DNA of 64,000 nucleotides, from positions 2,089,501 to 2,153,500 of the forward strand of contig NC_081810.1 of assembly GCF_030704535.1 (NCBI RefSeq), written 5' to 3'. This document shows, in pieces, positions 1 to 9,800 of the stretch. The stretch comes from Vitis vinifera (lineage: Eukaryota > Streptophyta > Magnoliopsida > Vitales > Vitaceae). The notes beneath the pieces were generated by a model. The model was not told where the DNA came from and did no database searches. It saw only the letters and a program-made list of their open reading frames with translations. A program made the translations under genes and the position numbers. How positions within the stretch are numbered: position 1 is the first letter of the stretch; each line of letters opens with the position of its first letter.

Positions 1-53
1 TAATGCCCTTTAAATTTTCATTTCAAAATGAGATTACAAATTAAATCAACTAT

Positions 54-302
54 TTCCTCAATCTATGTACAGGATTATGAAGAAAACACGATGACTTGGC
101 CTCCATATAAGTACTATTATAAAGTGACCAATTCCTCAACCTATATACATGATTATGAAGCGAACACGATTGCTTAGCCTCTATATAAGTACTATTTTAA
201 AGTGACTAGTTCCTCAATCTGTATACATGATTATGAAGGGAACAAAATGAAGGAGTTCAGTTTTATTGCTAGGCTTCTACATAAGTACTGTCATAAAGTG
301 AA
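54..302. repeat. Three-unit 78-bp tandem repeat in GH127 intron
   Basis: Three imperfect direct copies begin at 54, 132 and 210, each opening with TTCCTCAA and ending near ATAAGTACT...AAAGTGA. The third copy carries an extra stretch of about 20 bp. The array lies inside the first intron of the minus-strand DUF1680 gene, just downstream of its splice donor at 328-329. No coding role is visible. Confidence 0.85.
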
Positions 303-329
303 AAGGGTGAGATGAAAAACAAAAATTAC

Positions 330-846
330 CTACAAAATGACCCCGGAGTTCACCATCAGGGGACTCCCAACCTCCATAGGGAGAGCAAGGAGTTGGCAAG
401 CCTGCTGTTCTTCTGAAACTCCACACCAGTCTATCCGCATCCAGCATCAACAAATACTCCAAATTGGTCTGCTGTGCCCTCCAATGTAAAGAATCAGAAC
501 CCAATCTCACATCATGTAAAGAAAATTCCTTAAGGAATTTTGAATTTGACCCATCATAACTCTTCATTGTCTGATACTTCATAGCCCTACTGAACTCATC
601 TTCTTCCCTTAAAGCCTTCCTGGGAAGCGAGGTCAACCATCCAGAACCATCAGTGCGAATCAAATTAGAATAGTGGGCCAACGCCTCTGCCTTCCTGGAT
701 TCATTCTTGGAGAATAAGAGCTCATATCTGAGGGTGTGTGATGAGAGAGGAGATCCTGAGTTTGTACACTTCTTCCCCAAACCACACCCACATAACACAA
801 AAACAACAACGACAACCAACGCCTGATTCAACACAGTACCCTTCAT
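330..846 (-). CDS. DUF1680 / GH127-type putative beta-L-arabinofuranosidase, first exon only
   Basis: This is the first coding exon of a plant DUF1680 protein, the family that includes GH127 beta-L-arabinofuranosidases acting on arabinosylated cell-wall or secreted glycoconjugates. The start is the ATG at 846-844; the frame is open further upstream, but only from a GTG. Residues 1 to about 22 form a hydrophobic signal peptide (a run of valines, then CGCG), so the protein should enter the secretory pathway. The family N-terminal block follows: LHDVRLG, then NLEYLLMLDADRLVWSFR, then PYGGWE and LRGHFVG at the exon end. A GT donor follows at 329-328 (GTAATT). The catalytic region would lie in later exons left of position 1, so this entry is partial. 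Family assignment is firm; substrate is inference. Confidence 0.85.
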
Positions 847-1129
847 TTTTCCACACAAATTCACAGGGAAAACCCCCCCTTCTAAGCTCAAATTCAGATA
901 AGAAATATCATCAAGCTGCCTGAATATTTGAAGCACAAGGCCCTGCCAACACCATTTACCTTTATAAAGGAATCAAAGCCCAGTGATTTGTTGATTTTCA
1001 CCACAAAAGACACACGAATTGGGGGAGGGACTGAAGAAAAAGAAATAGTGAATCCCAAAAAAGTGGAAAACTCAACCAAGAATCATGCCTCGCATGATAA
1101 GAATCCTTCATAGAAAATTGACCCATACA

Positions 1130-2680
1130 TGATTTTTTTATTTTTTTTTTATTTTGGTAAATCAGATTGAAAATAGAAAAAGAGAGGGAGAAATCGATAA
1201 AGATTCATGGCATTATTATCAAAGAGAATTATCTTTTGGGGATAGATGGGCTATGGTATTTATTACATGCACGTTATATATAGCAATCTAAACAGGATAC
1301 AACTTTTCAAGATAATCTAGTAAGATTCATATAAATATCCACCATATAAAAAAGTCATATAATCATTTCTTTTAATGGGTATTGTTTCAAATTGTAAAAC
1401 ACCAAATAAAAATAAATAAATTATTACTAAATATAAAATATCAAGTTTTTTTAATTATTTTTTTCCTTTAAATAAATTTCAAAATTTGACTATTTCAAAT
1501 TCTATTTCCTTTTCAATGTGATACTATTGTTTATTGGTATTTTTCACAAATTAAAACTTAAATAAAAGGAAAAACAAAATGAATGGGAGGAATCAATTGA
1601 AGTCATTTAAAAATAGATATAGGAATCTTTTACGTGTGATTATCAATTTCTATCCTTTTAGATGATATAGAAGATTATGGTTTAGGAAAAAAATGGTTAA
1701 GCATACCATAAAGGAACTTAAAACTCTCTGTTTCCCTTCCATATTTGAAGTTTTGGTTTATGTCAAATGGGCTATTAAAGGAATTTCCACCATATTTAGA
1801 AATTTCTCTGTAACCATAGGGTTTAATAACTTCCAGTCTTCATCCTCACCATCATCTCCAAGCCGTGCAAGAGAAAAATTTGTCATTTGTTTCATAGGAA
1901 AAATGACGTGAAGCAAAGACCTTAATGGAAGGACATGTGGTTTTCCAAACATATCCTAAGCATATCAAAAATGAGGTTTCCTCAAGGTGGAGAGAAAAGT
2001 AAATATGAGATAGGTGGATTTTTCAAATTTAGAAAGGCAATTTTTAACTGTTCCTTAGTAAAATAATTTACCCTTTTGTTAAATTTTATATATAAATTAT
2101 AAAAGTAATTATAAACCATTACTAAATGTCTAATGGGCATTTTCCTTAGACTTTGAATTAAATTATAAGAGAAACTTTTATATTAAATGGCTACACATTT
2201 GCATGAGTTTTTATATAATATATTTTGATATTTTAAATTTATTTACTTACTAGTCATATGAGTTTTCCATATATATATGATGGAAAATCTTAAACAAATT
2301 AGCTTATTAGATATTTGAGCATAATTTATGGTTAATGTGAAAGTGAGTTAATCCAACTTAGTTAACGGGTTGAATTTTTATACTCTAGTCAATATTTCCA
2401 TAAATCTAAAGAAAATCAAATAAGTCAAATATTAATAATATTTTTTAATTTTACAACATTTGCAAATTAAATATTAATAGTACTTGATTCTCACAAGATA
2501 TCAAAATATTTTATTCTCACAATATTTGAAAATCAAATATTAACAATTTCTTATTCTCTTCATTTTAAGATACCTTTTAATATGTTAGGAATATTGTTTA
2601 TTACTTTTCTTCTACAACTCATTTATATTTTTGTATAAAATTGAAAATGAATAATAGAAAATATAGCTTCCATTGCCAAA
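1130..2680. other. AT-rich intergenic DNA, no gene seen
   Basis: This stretch upstream of the DUF1680 gene is AT-rich and broken by stops in every frame. Only short open stretches without codon structure or recognisable motifs are present. The DUF1680 promoter and 5' UTR presumably lie between about 847 and 1,250, but I see no clear TATA box or other defining site. Confidence 0.6.
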
Positions 2681-3480
2681 TTATCAAATTTTGCATTAAT
2701 TTGAGAAAGCTTACTTGTATAGTTTGTTATATGTGAGGTGACACCAAAATCAACAATAAAGAATTGATTAGTCGTTTATTGCAAGAGTAACAAGGCTTGT
2801 GGAAAATCTTCAAATTGATAGGAATAATCGAACCTATACCAATAATTAATAGCAAGATGATTTGGCTTTCTATAAATTTGACAAGTTACTTTACTACTAT
2901 TATTTGAGCCAATAGGACATTGTTGTTGATGTCTTTTCTTTTAGTTGAGTTGTATTATCATTTAACTGTTTGAGAATATTGTCATTGCTTTTGAGTATTA
3001 TGGTTGTCATTATAGCACACAACAGGTATGAATCCTCTTCCCTTTGAGTTGAAATTTCTTCTACCCCCTTGACTATTTGGACCACGACCTCGTTGTCCAA
3101 AGAAAACTTGCGCATGCTTTAAAAACACTTTTTTCTCATTTTAGGTAGTGAATGATTGTTCATGTCCTTGAAGAGCTAACATTTCCTGGCTAAAGGAATA
3201 ATAAGGTGGTTTAATAAGCATAACAAATCAAAAAATTTTATACTTTCATCCTAAACCATGAGCAATGTGAAACCTGTCTTGATTTGAAATTGTCACATAT
3301 ATTTTTAAAGTCTCTTAAATATTCTTTAAGAGATCGTCACCCCTTTTTGAGAATCATCAACATATTTTTCAAATTCCTTTCTCTATCTACCATAACAAGA
3401 AGTAATTGCTCTTCAAGAGACATTCATACTTAATCAAGTATAATCATACCAAATGCATTCATTCATGCACAAAACACTCA
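2680..3480 (-). pseudogene. Decayed Ty1/copia gag-protease relic
   Basis: On the minus strand several short frames line up with copia gag and the start of protease. In order they are: a gag-core segment containing KEYLRDFKNICDNFKS; an Arg/Gly-rich stretch (FGQRGRGPNSQGGRRNF); a zinc-knuckle remnant (CQIYRKPNHLAINYWYRFDY) in which two cysteine positions read Tyr; and a protease start resembling DSGATSHIT but reading DFGVTSHIT. Stops and frameshifts break it into pieces. No LTR or target-site duplication was found for it. It ends just left of the gypsy element at 3,514, so it may have been the landing site. Identification rests on the order of motifs, not on an alignment. Confidence 0.7.
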
Positions 3481-3508
3481 TTTGAGTTAATTTTATTATT
3501 GTAAGGTA

Positions 3509-3513
3509 CCTAT
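3509..3513. repeat. Left target-site duplication of gypsy element (CCTAT)
   Basis: CCTAT immediately precedes the TG of the left LTR and is repeated exactly at 14331-14335 after the CA of the right LTR. A 5-bp duplication is normal for LTR-retrotransposon integration, and it fixes both ends of the element. Confidence 0.95.
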
Positions 3514-3584
3514 TGTATGGACCCCTCCCCTTGGGAAACACGTGGCACGCAGCTCATAGTGACGCGTGGCACGTGTTATCAGCC

Positions 3585-3915
3585 GGACCATCATTATCCG
3601 GATTCCCCTAAGGATATGCATGGTGCAGATATCCTATCCGGACCGCCTCAAGGAAAGGCAAACGACGTTTCATCTTCTCCTATCCAAGGAAGAGCAAACG
3701 ACGCTGGCAGAGCGTACACATCCGAATAGTCTCCACAACACATCCGGATACGGACCATCATTATCCGAATTCCCCTAAGGATATGCATGGTGCAGATATC
3801 CTATCCGGACCGCCTCAAGGAAAGGCAAACGAGTCATCTTCTCCTATCCAAGGAAGAGCAAACGACGCTGGCAGAGCGTACACATCCGGATAGTCTCCAC
3901 AACACATCCGGATAG
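3585..3915 (+). repeat. Internal tandem duplication within LTR (about 167 bp x 2)
   Basis: The unit starts GGACCATCATTATCCG at 3585 and repeats at 3752. The second copy is about 3 bp shorter because GACGTTTCATC has become GAGTCATC. Both copies hold several ATCCGGAT-like palindromic motifs. The same duplication is in the 3' LTR (from 13433), so it predates this insertion and probably lies in U3, where duplicated blocks often act as enhancers; that role is inference. Confidence 0.9.
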
Positions 3916-4233
3916 TCAGCATGAGCCATCCGGATATAAATCTTCTGGATGGTCAATTAAAGTAAAGCGAGTCTTACACGCAATCACAACAAGCAGCCAT
4001 GGCCCACATCCCATCACCTGCAGAATGAGAAGACAAGAGGAAGTGACAGCAAGTCACTTCCCACGATCATTCTGCATAATCGCTTCCCACGATCTCTGAC
4101 GGCCGCATCACCTACCATAGTCTCTGACAGCCATTCATAGGATGATAGTGCTCCTACTAACACCTATTGTCATCATCACAACAGAAAAGATCTCCTCACC
4201 ATTAATGAGAGGAACAGTACCCCTGAAGCTGGA

Positions 4234-4241
4234 TATATATA
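4234..4241 (+). promoter_or_regulatory. LTR TATA box
   Basis: TATATATA in the context GCTGGATATATATACC lies about 250 bp before the LTR end, a usual position for the U3/R boundary of plant gypsy LTRs. The copy in the 3' LTR is identical. A transcription start some 25-35 bp downstream is expected but not shown. Confidence 0.65.
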
Positions 4242-4483
4242 CCTTCGCACGAAGAAGAAAGGGGATCTCCTGGTAACCTCTTGATACCTAGAAAAAGGCC
4301 AACTGATTTATATATCTCTTTCTCACCATGGCTAATAAAACCATCGGAGGGTGCGTCCGGACACCCTGTCCGGATGCCTTTTGCAGGTGCAACCACTGAA
4401 TCAAGAACCCCTTGTGTGTTGAGAATCACGTGTCCATCCATATAGCAGCAACGTGGACCATCGGATACGCGAGGCGACAACAT

Positions 4484-4500
4484 TGGCGCCGTCTGTGGGA
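4484..4500 (+). promoter_or_regulatory. Primer-binding site
   Basis: TGGCGCCGTCTGTGGGA starts two bases after the LTR end. The first nine bases (TGGCGCCGT) are complementary to a tRNA 3' end of the tRNA-Asp type (…ACGGCGCCA), as in many plant gypsy elements; the later bases match less well. Confidence 0.8.
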
Positions 4501-4538
4501 AACTTTTACTTTTTATTTTGATTCAGTCACTAGCAAAG

Positions 4539-6380
4539 ATGGCCACACCTTCCCAAAGTCGATCATCTGGTAGAGAGGAAGAAGATAATCACGAATGGCG
4601 TCAAGCCATCGAAAAAAGACAGTTGGCGAGCGAAAAACAGCTAAAAGCTCTCCTCCAGGAGACGGAGAGGTTAAGGGAAGAAAACGTTGTGTTACGCATT
4701 CAAGCCTCAACATCAGGACCTCCTCGTCGTCAGCGCTCAAAAGGCCAGGTGGCAAACTCAAAGCCAGAGCCAGAATCAATATATCCTGGGTCAACAGGAG
4801 CTATCCCAGGAACGTACAACGCAAGGCCCCATGAGCCACGCACACCCATGCCTCGAGCTCCCCGTGAGGAAAGCTCAGATTCCACTCATTTCTCAACAAA
4901 AAGACAGCGTGATAGAAAATCACAGTTGTCAAGTTCTATGCGCGCAAGACTAGGCCCACAAGAGCCTGGGAGATCAAGGCCACCAGCAGCCACAACCCGG
5001 GCGCCACGCCCCGATCCTATGATCGCTCCCATGGTGCAGAACGTACCTCCGCATCGTGACCCCATGGTCACCCCAGCGATGCGGAACGTTCACTCACACC
5101 TAGCGGAACGACCAGCTGGGAGAAACCTCCCAAACGAGCCACCCATTGGCTCCATCAGCAAAAGGCTGGATGACATGCTCTCCACGCCCTTTTGCTCTCA
5201 TATCACCCATTACGAGCCCCCAAGAGGATTCCTCGTACCAAAGTTTTCCACATACGATGGGACCAACGATCCCTTCGATCACATCATGCACTATCGACAG
5301 CTTATGACGCTCGATATTGGCAACGATGCATTATTATGCAAAGTATTCCCTGCCAGCCTTCAAGGGCAGGCCCTCTCATGGTTTCATCGCCTACCTCCTA
5401 ACTCTATTGACAATTTCAGGGACCTCTCTGAAGCATTCGTGGGACAGTACTTGTGCTCTGCTCGACACAAGCAGAATATCAGCACCCTCCAGAACATAAA
5501 AATGAGAGACAACGAATCCTTGAGGGAATTTGTGAAACGATTTGGCCAAGCCGTACTCCAAATAGAGGTTTGCAGCATGGATGCTGTCCTACAAATCTTC
5601 AAGAGAAGCATTTGTCCAAGCACTCCATTTTTTGAATCACTGGCAAAAAAGCCTCCTACAACGATGGACGATTTGTTCAGACGTGCTAACAAATATTCAA
5701 TGCTCGAAGATGACGTGCGTGCAGCCACTCAGCAAGTTTTGGTTGCCGGACGGGCTTCTAGAGATAACACGGACAGGCATGCCAAGCCTCCGGACCGTCC
5801 AAAACCAGTTGACCGGAGACAGGACGGGCCGAGTCGTCCGAATAGGCCGCCCGTCACACCCCTATCCGTATCATACGAAAAACTTCTCCCAATGATCCAA
5901 GGGTTGTCCGACTTCAGGTGGCCTAGACCCCTCGAAACGGACCCATCCATAAGAGACCGCAGCAAGAAATGCGCCTTCCACAAAGACCATGGTCATACAA
6001 CAGAGACGTGTCGGTCCCTCCAGTATCTAGTTGAAAGGCTCATCAAAGCAGGACATTTAAAACAGTACCTCCGCTCAGATACTGGAGGAAGGGACGTATC
6101 TCAGCATCATAACTCTGAGGCCCCGACGGCCCCAGTCGCCCCCAAGGCTGTGATAAACTATATCAATGGGGGCCCGTCTGACGAGGAATATGATTCCAGG
6201 CGTAAAAGGCAGAAATTGCTGCGGGCCGCGTCAATACGCGAGCGCATTAATTCCATCCGGCCGGGTCTTACTGGAGAGGGCCCTCGCCCCATAGATGGGA
6301 CAATCATTTTCCCACCAGTAGATCCCACCCGGACGCTACAGCCACATCGCGACGCCCTCATCCTCTCTCTAGAAATATGA
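4539..6380 (+). CDS. gag: Gag polyprotein (613 aa), ends at in-frame TGA
   Basis: This is the capsid/nucleocapsid precursor that forms the retrotransposon's cytoplasmic particles. The start is the ATG at 4539; the frame opens slightly earlier but without an ATG. A charged N-terminal region (about residues 20-60) is followed by a Pro/Arg-rich linker. The gag core of the Retrotrans_gag type then runs from about residue 205, with PPRGFLVPKFSTYDGTNDP and the downstream block WFHRLPPNSI. A zinc-binding stretch CAFHKDHGHTTETC lies near residue 480. The frame stops at TGA 6378-6380, but the reading frame continues unbroken after it into protease, so Gag and Pol were evidently one polyprotein. Family assignment is firm. 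Confidence 0.93.
   Translation: MATPSQSRSSGREEEDNHEWRQAIEKRQLASEKQLKALLQETERLREENVVLRIQASTSGPPRRQRSKGQVANSKPEPESIYPGSTGAIPGTYNARPHEPRTPMPRAPREESSDSTHFSTKRQRDRKSQLSSSMRARLGPQEPGRSRPPAATTRAPRPDPMIAPMVQNVPPHRDPMVTPAMRNVHSHLAERPAGRNLPNEPPIGSISKRLDDMLSTPFCSHITHYEPPRGFLVPKFSTYDGTNDPFDHIMHYRQLMTLDIGNDALLCKVFPASLQGQALSWFHRLPPNSIDNFRDLSEAFVGQYLCSARHKQNISTLQNIKMRDNESLREFVKRFGQAVLQIEVCSMDAVLQIFKRSICPSTPFFESLAKKPPTTMDDLFRRANKYSMLEDDVRAATQQVLVAGRASRDNTDRHAKPPDRPKPVDRRQDGPSRPNRPPVTPLSVSYEKLLPMIQGLSDFRWPRPLETDPSIRDRSKKCAFHKDHGHTTETCRSLQYLVERLIKAGHLKQYLRSDTGGRDVSQHHNSEAPTAPVAPKAVINYINGGPSDEEYDSRRKRQKLLRAASIRERINSIRPGLTGEGPRPIDGTIIFPPVDPTRTLQPHRDALILSLEI
6378..6380 (+). other. In-frame TGA between gag and protease
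   Basis: The TGA interrupts a single continuous frame (4539 to 10088), and conserved protease-region sequence resumes directly after it (DFDVRRILVD). The following bases are GAT, not the CUA seen at known leaky UGA stops, so a disabling nonsense mutation is the simplest reading. Confidence 0.8.
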
Positions 6381-6824
6381 GATTTTGATGTAAGACGTAT
6401 CTTGGTTGATCCAGACAGTTCAGCCGATCTAGTACAAGCATCAGTCATTGGCCATATGGGACATAGTCTCGCGGGTCTCGAAAACCCCGGACGAATCTTA
6501 TCTGGATTCAACGGATCATCAACAACATCCTTAGGAGACATTATACTGCCGGTTCGAGCTGGACCAGTCACTCTCAACGTGCAATTCTCGGTGGTGCAAG
6601 AATTGTCACCCTTCAATATCATCTTGGGACGCACATGGCTTCACTACATGAAAGCCATCCCCTCCACATATCATCAAATGGTGAGTTTCCTCACCAATGA
6701 AGGGCAAACTGACTTGTATGGCAGCCAGTTAGCCGCTCGCCAGTGCTACCAAATAGCACGTGAAGCAGTCGCTAACCAGGAGGATGCATCTCCCCCTGAA
6801 CCTAGCATTGCGCGCGACCAATAG
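6381..6824 (+). CDS. Aspartic protease region of gag-pol, closed by TAG
   Basis: In frame with Gag, this segment encodes the retropepsin-type protease that would cleave the polyprotein. The active-site region reads ILVDPDSSADLV. Family members of this group normally have Gly at the third position of the D-x-G motif; here it is Asp, which should impair activity. A flap-like region (SGFNGSSTTSLGDIILPV) and the C-terminal signature FNIILGRTWLHYMKAIPSTYHQ follow. The segment has no start codon suited to separate translation, so it needs readthrough of the upstream TGA. It ends at TAG 6822-6824, after which the same frame continues into reverse transcriptase. What is read here is the decayed state of this copy. 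Confidence 0.85.
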   Translation, partial: DFDVRRILVDPDSSADLVQASVIGHMGHSLAGLENPGRILSGFNGSSTTSLGDIILPVRAGPVTLNVQFSVVQELSPFNIILGRTWLHYMKAIPSTYHQMVSFLTNEGQTDLYGSQLAARQCYQIAREAVANQEDASPPEPSIARDQ

Positions 6825-6830
6825 CAATTA
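6819..6830 (+). promoter_or_regulatory. Tobamovirus-like leaky stop context (CAA TAG CAA TTA)
   Basis: The stop between protease and reverse transcriptase lies in CAA-TAG-CAA-TTA. This fits the UAG-CAR-YYA rule for efficient stop readthrough in plants and matches the tobacco mosaic virus context at all 12 positions. Reverse transcriptase follows in the same frame. Whether it works here is untested; it could also be a chance nonsense mutation at a Gln codon. Confidence 0.5.
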
Positions 6831-9800
6831 TTGGGTCCGGTGGACAAGGATCCCCCGGTAGCAGATCCCTTACAAACAATCCAAATCTCAGAAGAGAATG
6901 ATCACCTCACAAACATCAGTTCCCTCATGACACAAGAAGAAACCCAGAGCATACAGAATATCCTTCGAAGTAACCATGACATCTTCGCATGGACACATTC
7001 GGATATGAAGGGAATTCATCCCTCTATCGCCTCTCACAAGCTTAACGTCTTTCCAGCAGCCAGACCCATTCGACAGAAGATTAGACGATTTCACCCGGAT
7101 AGACAAAGAGTTATCCAAGATGAAATTAACAAATTGTTGGAAGCCGGATTCATCAGAGAGGTATCTTATCCGGATTGGTTGGCAAATGTAGTAGTGGTAC
7201 CAAAGAAAGAGGGCAAATGGCGAGTCTGTGTTGATTACACCAATCTCAATAATGCATGTCCAAAAGACAGTTTTCCCTTACCGCGGATAGATCAAATTGT
7301 GGATTCCACTTATGGGCAAGGGATGCCCTCTTTCTTGGATGCCTTCTCCGGCTATCACCAAATTCCCATGTCTCCAGATGACGAAGAAAAAACAACATTC
7401 ATAACGCCACACGGCCTCTATTGCTACAAAGTCATGCCATTCGGACTCAAAAACGCTGGCGCCACGTATCAAAGATTGATGACTAAAATCTTCAAACCTC
7501 TGATAGGCCGCTCGGTCGAGGTATACATTGACGATATCGTGGTTAAAAGCAAAACTCGAGAGCAGCATATCCTCCATTTACAAGAAGTATTTTACCTCTT
7601 GCGAAAGTATGACATGAAGCTAAATCCTTCCAAATGTGCCTTTGGCGTGAGTGCTGGCAAATTTCTGGGATTTATGGTCAGCCAAAGAGGCATAGAAGTC
7701 AGCCCGGATCAATTCAAAGCAGTCATGGAGACACCTCCTCCCAGGAACAAAAAGGAGTTACAACGCCTCACAGGCAAGCTCGTTGCGTTAGGACGTTTTA
7801 TAGCCCGCTTCACTGATGAGTTGCAACCCTTCTTCTTAGCGATACGAAAAGCTGGAACACAGGGATGGACGGACAATTGCCAAAACGCGTTGGAAAGAAT
7901 TAAACACTGTCTTATGCATCCGCCCATCTTGAGCAGCCCCATCCCAAAGGAGAAGCTATATATGTATTTAGCTGTCTCAGAATGGGCAATCAGCGCTGTT
8001 CTATTCCGCTGCCCTTCGCCAAAGGAGCAGAAACCTGTCTACTATGTCAGCAGAGCTTTGGCAGATGTAGAAACCAGGTATTCAAAAATGGAGCTAACAG
8101 CCTTAGCTCTTCGAAGTGCTGCTCAAAAGCTCCGCCCCTATTTTCAAGCCCACCCAGTGATTGTACTGACCGACCAGCCCCTTCGTAGCATTCTACACAA
8201 GCCAGATTTAACTGGGCGAATGCTACAATGGGCCATCGAATTGAGCGAATTTGGAATCGAGTTCCAACCCAGATTATCCAAAAAAGGCCAAGTAATGGCC
8301 GACTTCGTGCTCGAATATTCACGAAGACCCGACCAGCACCACGAATCAGGTGAACAGGAGTGGTGGACTCTACGAGTTGACGGAGCCTCACGCTCATCAG
8401 GCTCTGGAGTTGGGCTCTTATTGCAGTCCCCAACTGGGGAACATCTGGAGCAGGCCATCCGGCTGGGATTCTCCGCGTCTAACAATGAAGCAGAATACGA
8501 GGCCATCCTGTCCGGATCGGACCTCGCTCTTGCGCTATCCGTCTCCAAACTCCGAATCTACAGCGACTCGCAACTAGTGGTAAGGCATGTCCAGAAAGAA
8601 TATGAGGCTAAGGACTCACGCATGGCGCGATACTTGGCCAAAGTAAGAAGCACCTTACAGCAATTCACCGAGTGGACAATTGAAAAAATTAAGCGAGCTG
8701 ACAACGGGCGCGCTGACGCCTTGGCCGGTATAGCTGCTTCCCTCCCCATCAGAGAAGCCATTCTATTGCCTATCCATGTACAAGCCAATCCCTCTGTCGC
8801 AGAAAATTCCACTTGCAACTCCATTGAAGCAGACCAAGCAGATGATCAAGAATGGACGCATGATATTGCAGAATATCTCCGGACAGGAACTTTACCCGAA
8901 GATCCTAAACGAGCGCACAAAATCCGGGTGCAAGCTGCCCGTTTCACCCTGATTGGGGGGCACCTGTACAAGCGATCCTTCACAGGGCCTTATCTTCGCT
9001 GTCTTGGGCATTCAGAGGCCCAGTATGTGTTAGCTGAGTTACATGAAGGAATATGCGGAAATCATACGGGAGGACGATCCCTAGCACATAGAGCTCATTC
9101 ACAAGGATACTATTGGCCAACAATGAAGAAAGACGCGGCAGCATATGTCCAAAAATGTGATAAATGTCAAAGATACGCTCCCATTCCACATATACCATCA
9201 GTCGCATTAAAATCGGTCTCAAGCCCATGGCCTTTCGCGCAGTGGGGCATGGACATAGTGGGACCCCTCCCAGCAGCACCCGCCCAAAAGAAATTCCTTC
9301 TTGTCGCCACTGATTACTTCAGTAAATGGGTAGAAGCTGAAGCATATGCAAGCATCAAAGATAAAGATGTTACCAAGTTCGTATGGAAGAACATTGTTTG
9401 CCATTTTGGGATTCCCCAAATCATCATAGCTGACAACGGTCCACAATTTGACAGCATTGCATTCAGGAATTTCTGTTCGGAATTGAATATCCGGAATTCA
9501 TACTCCACGCCACGTTATCCTCAAAGCAATGGCCAGGCGGAAGCCACAAACAAAACTCTAGTCAATGCCTTGAAGAAAAGGCTGGAGCAAGCCAAAGGGA
9601 AGTGGGTGGAGGAACTACCCGGCGTCCTGTGGGCCTATCGAACCACACCCGGACGACCAACAGGAAATACTCCTTTTGCCCTCACATATGGAATGGATGC
9701 AGTCATTCCCACTGAAATAGGTCTTCCTACTATCCGGACTGATGCAGCAAAGCAAAAAGACGCCGACACGGAACTAGGAAGAAATTTGGACTGGGCAGAC

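Larger units (their letters stand above)
3514..4482 (+). repeat. 5' LTR of gypsy element
   Basis: The 969-bp LTR begins TGTATGGACCC and ends CGACAACA. It matches the 3' LTR at a constant offset of 9,848 bases with four substitutions and no indels. It contains a 167-bp internal duplication, many TCCGGA/ATCCGG motifs and a TATA box at 4234. Confidence 0.96.

Noticed and set aside
846-936. N-terminal extension of the DUF1680 exon to 936
   Set aside because: The extension starts with GTG and precedes a normal ATG followed by a good signal peptide.
1693-1952. Overlapping open frames on both strands near 1.7-1.95 kb
   Set aside because: Short, overlapping and without motif; consistent with chance in AT-rich DNA.
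4202-4483. 93-aa minus-strand open frame in the 5' LTR, repeated at 14050-14331
   Set aside because: It lies wholly in the LTR and is duplicated only because the LTR is. No motif, and it runs against the LTR's own transcription.
4518-4538. Earlier gag start at 4518
   Set aside because: It begins with TTG; the first ATG at 4539 is adopted.
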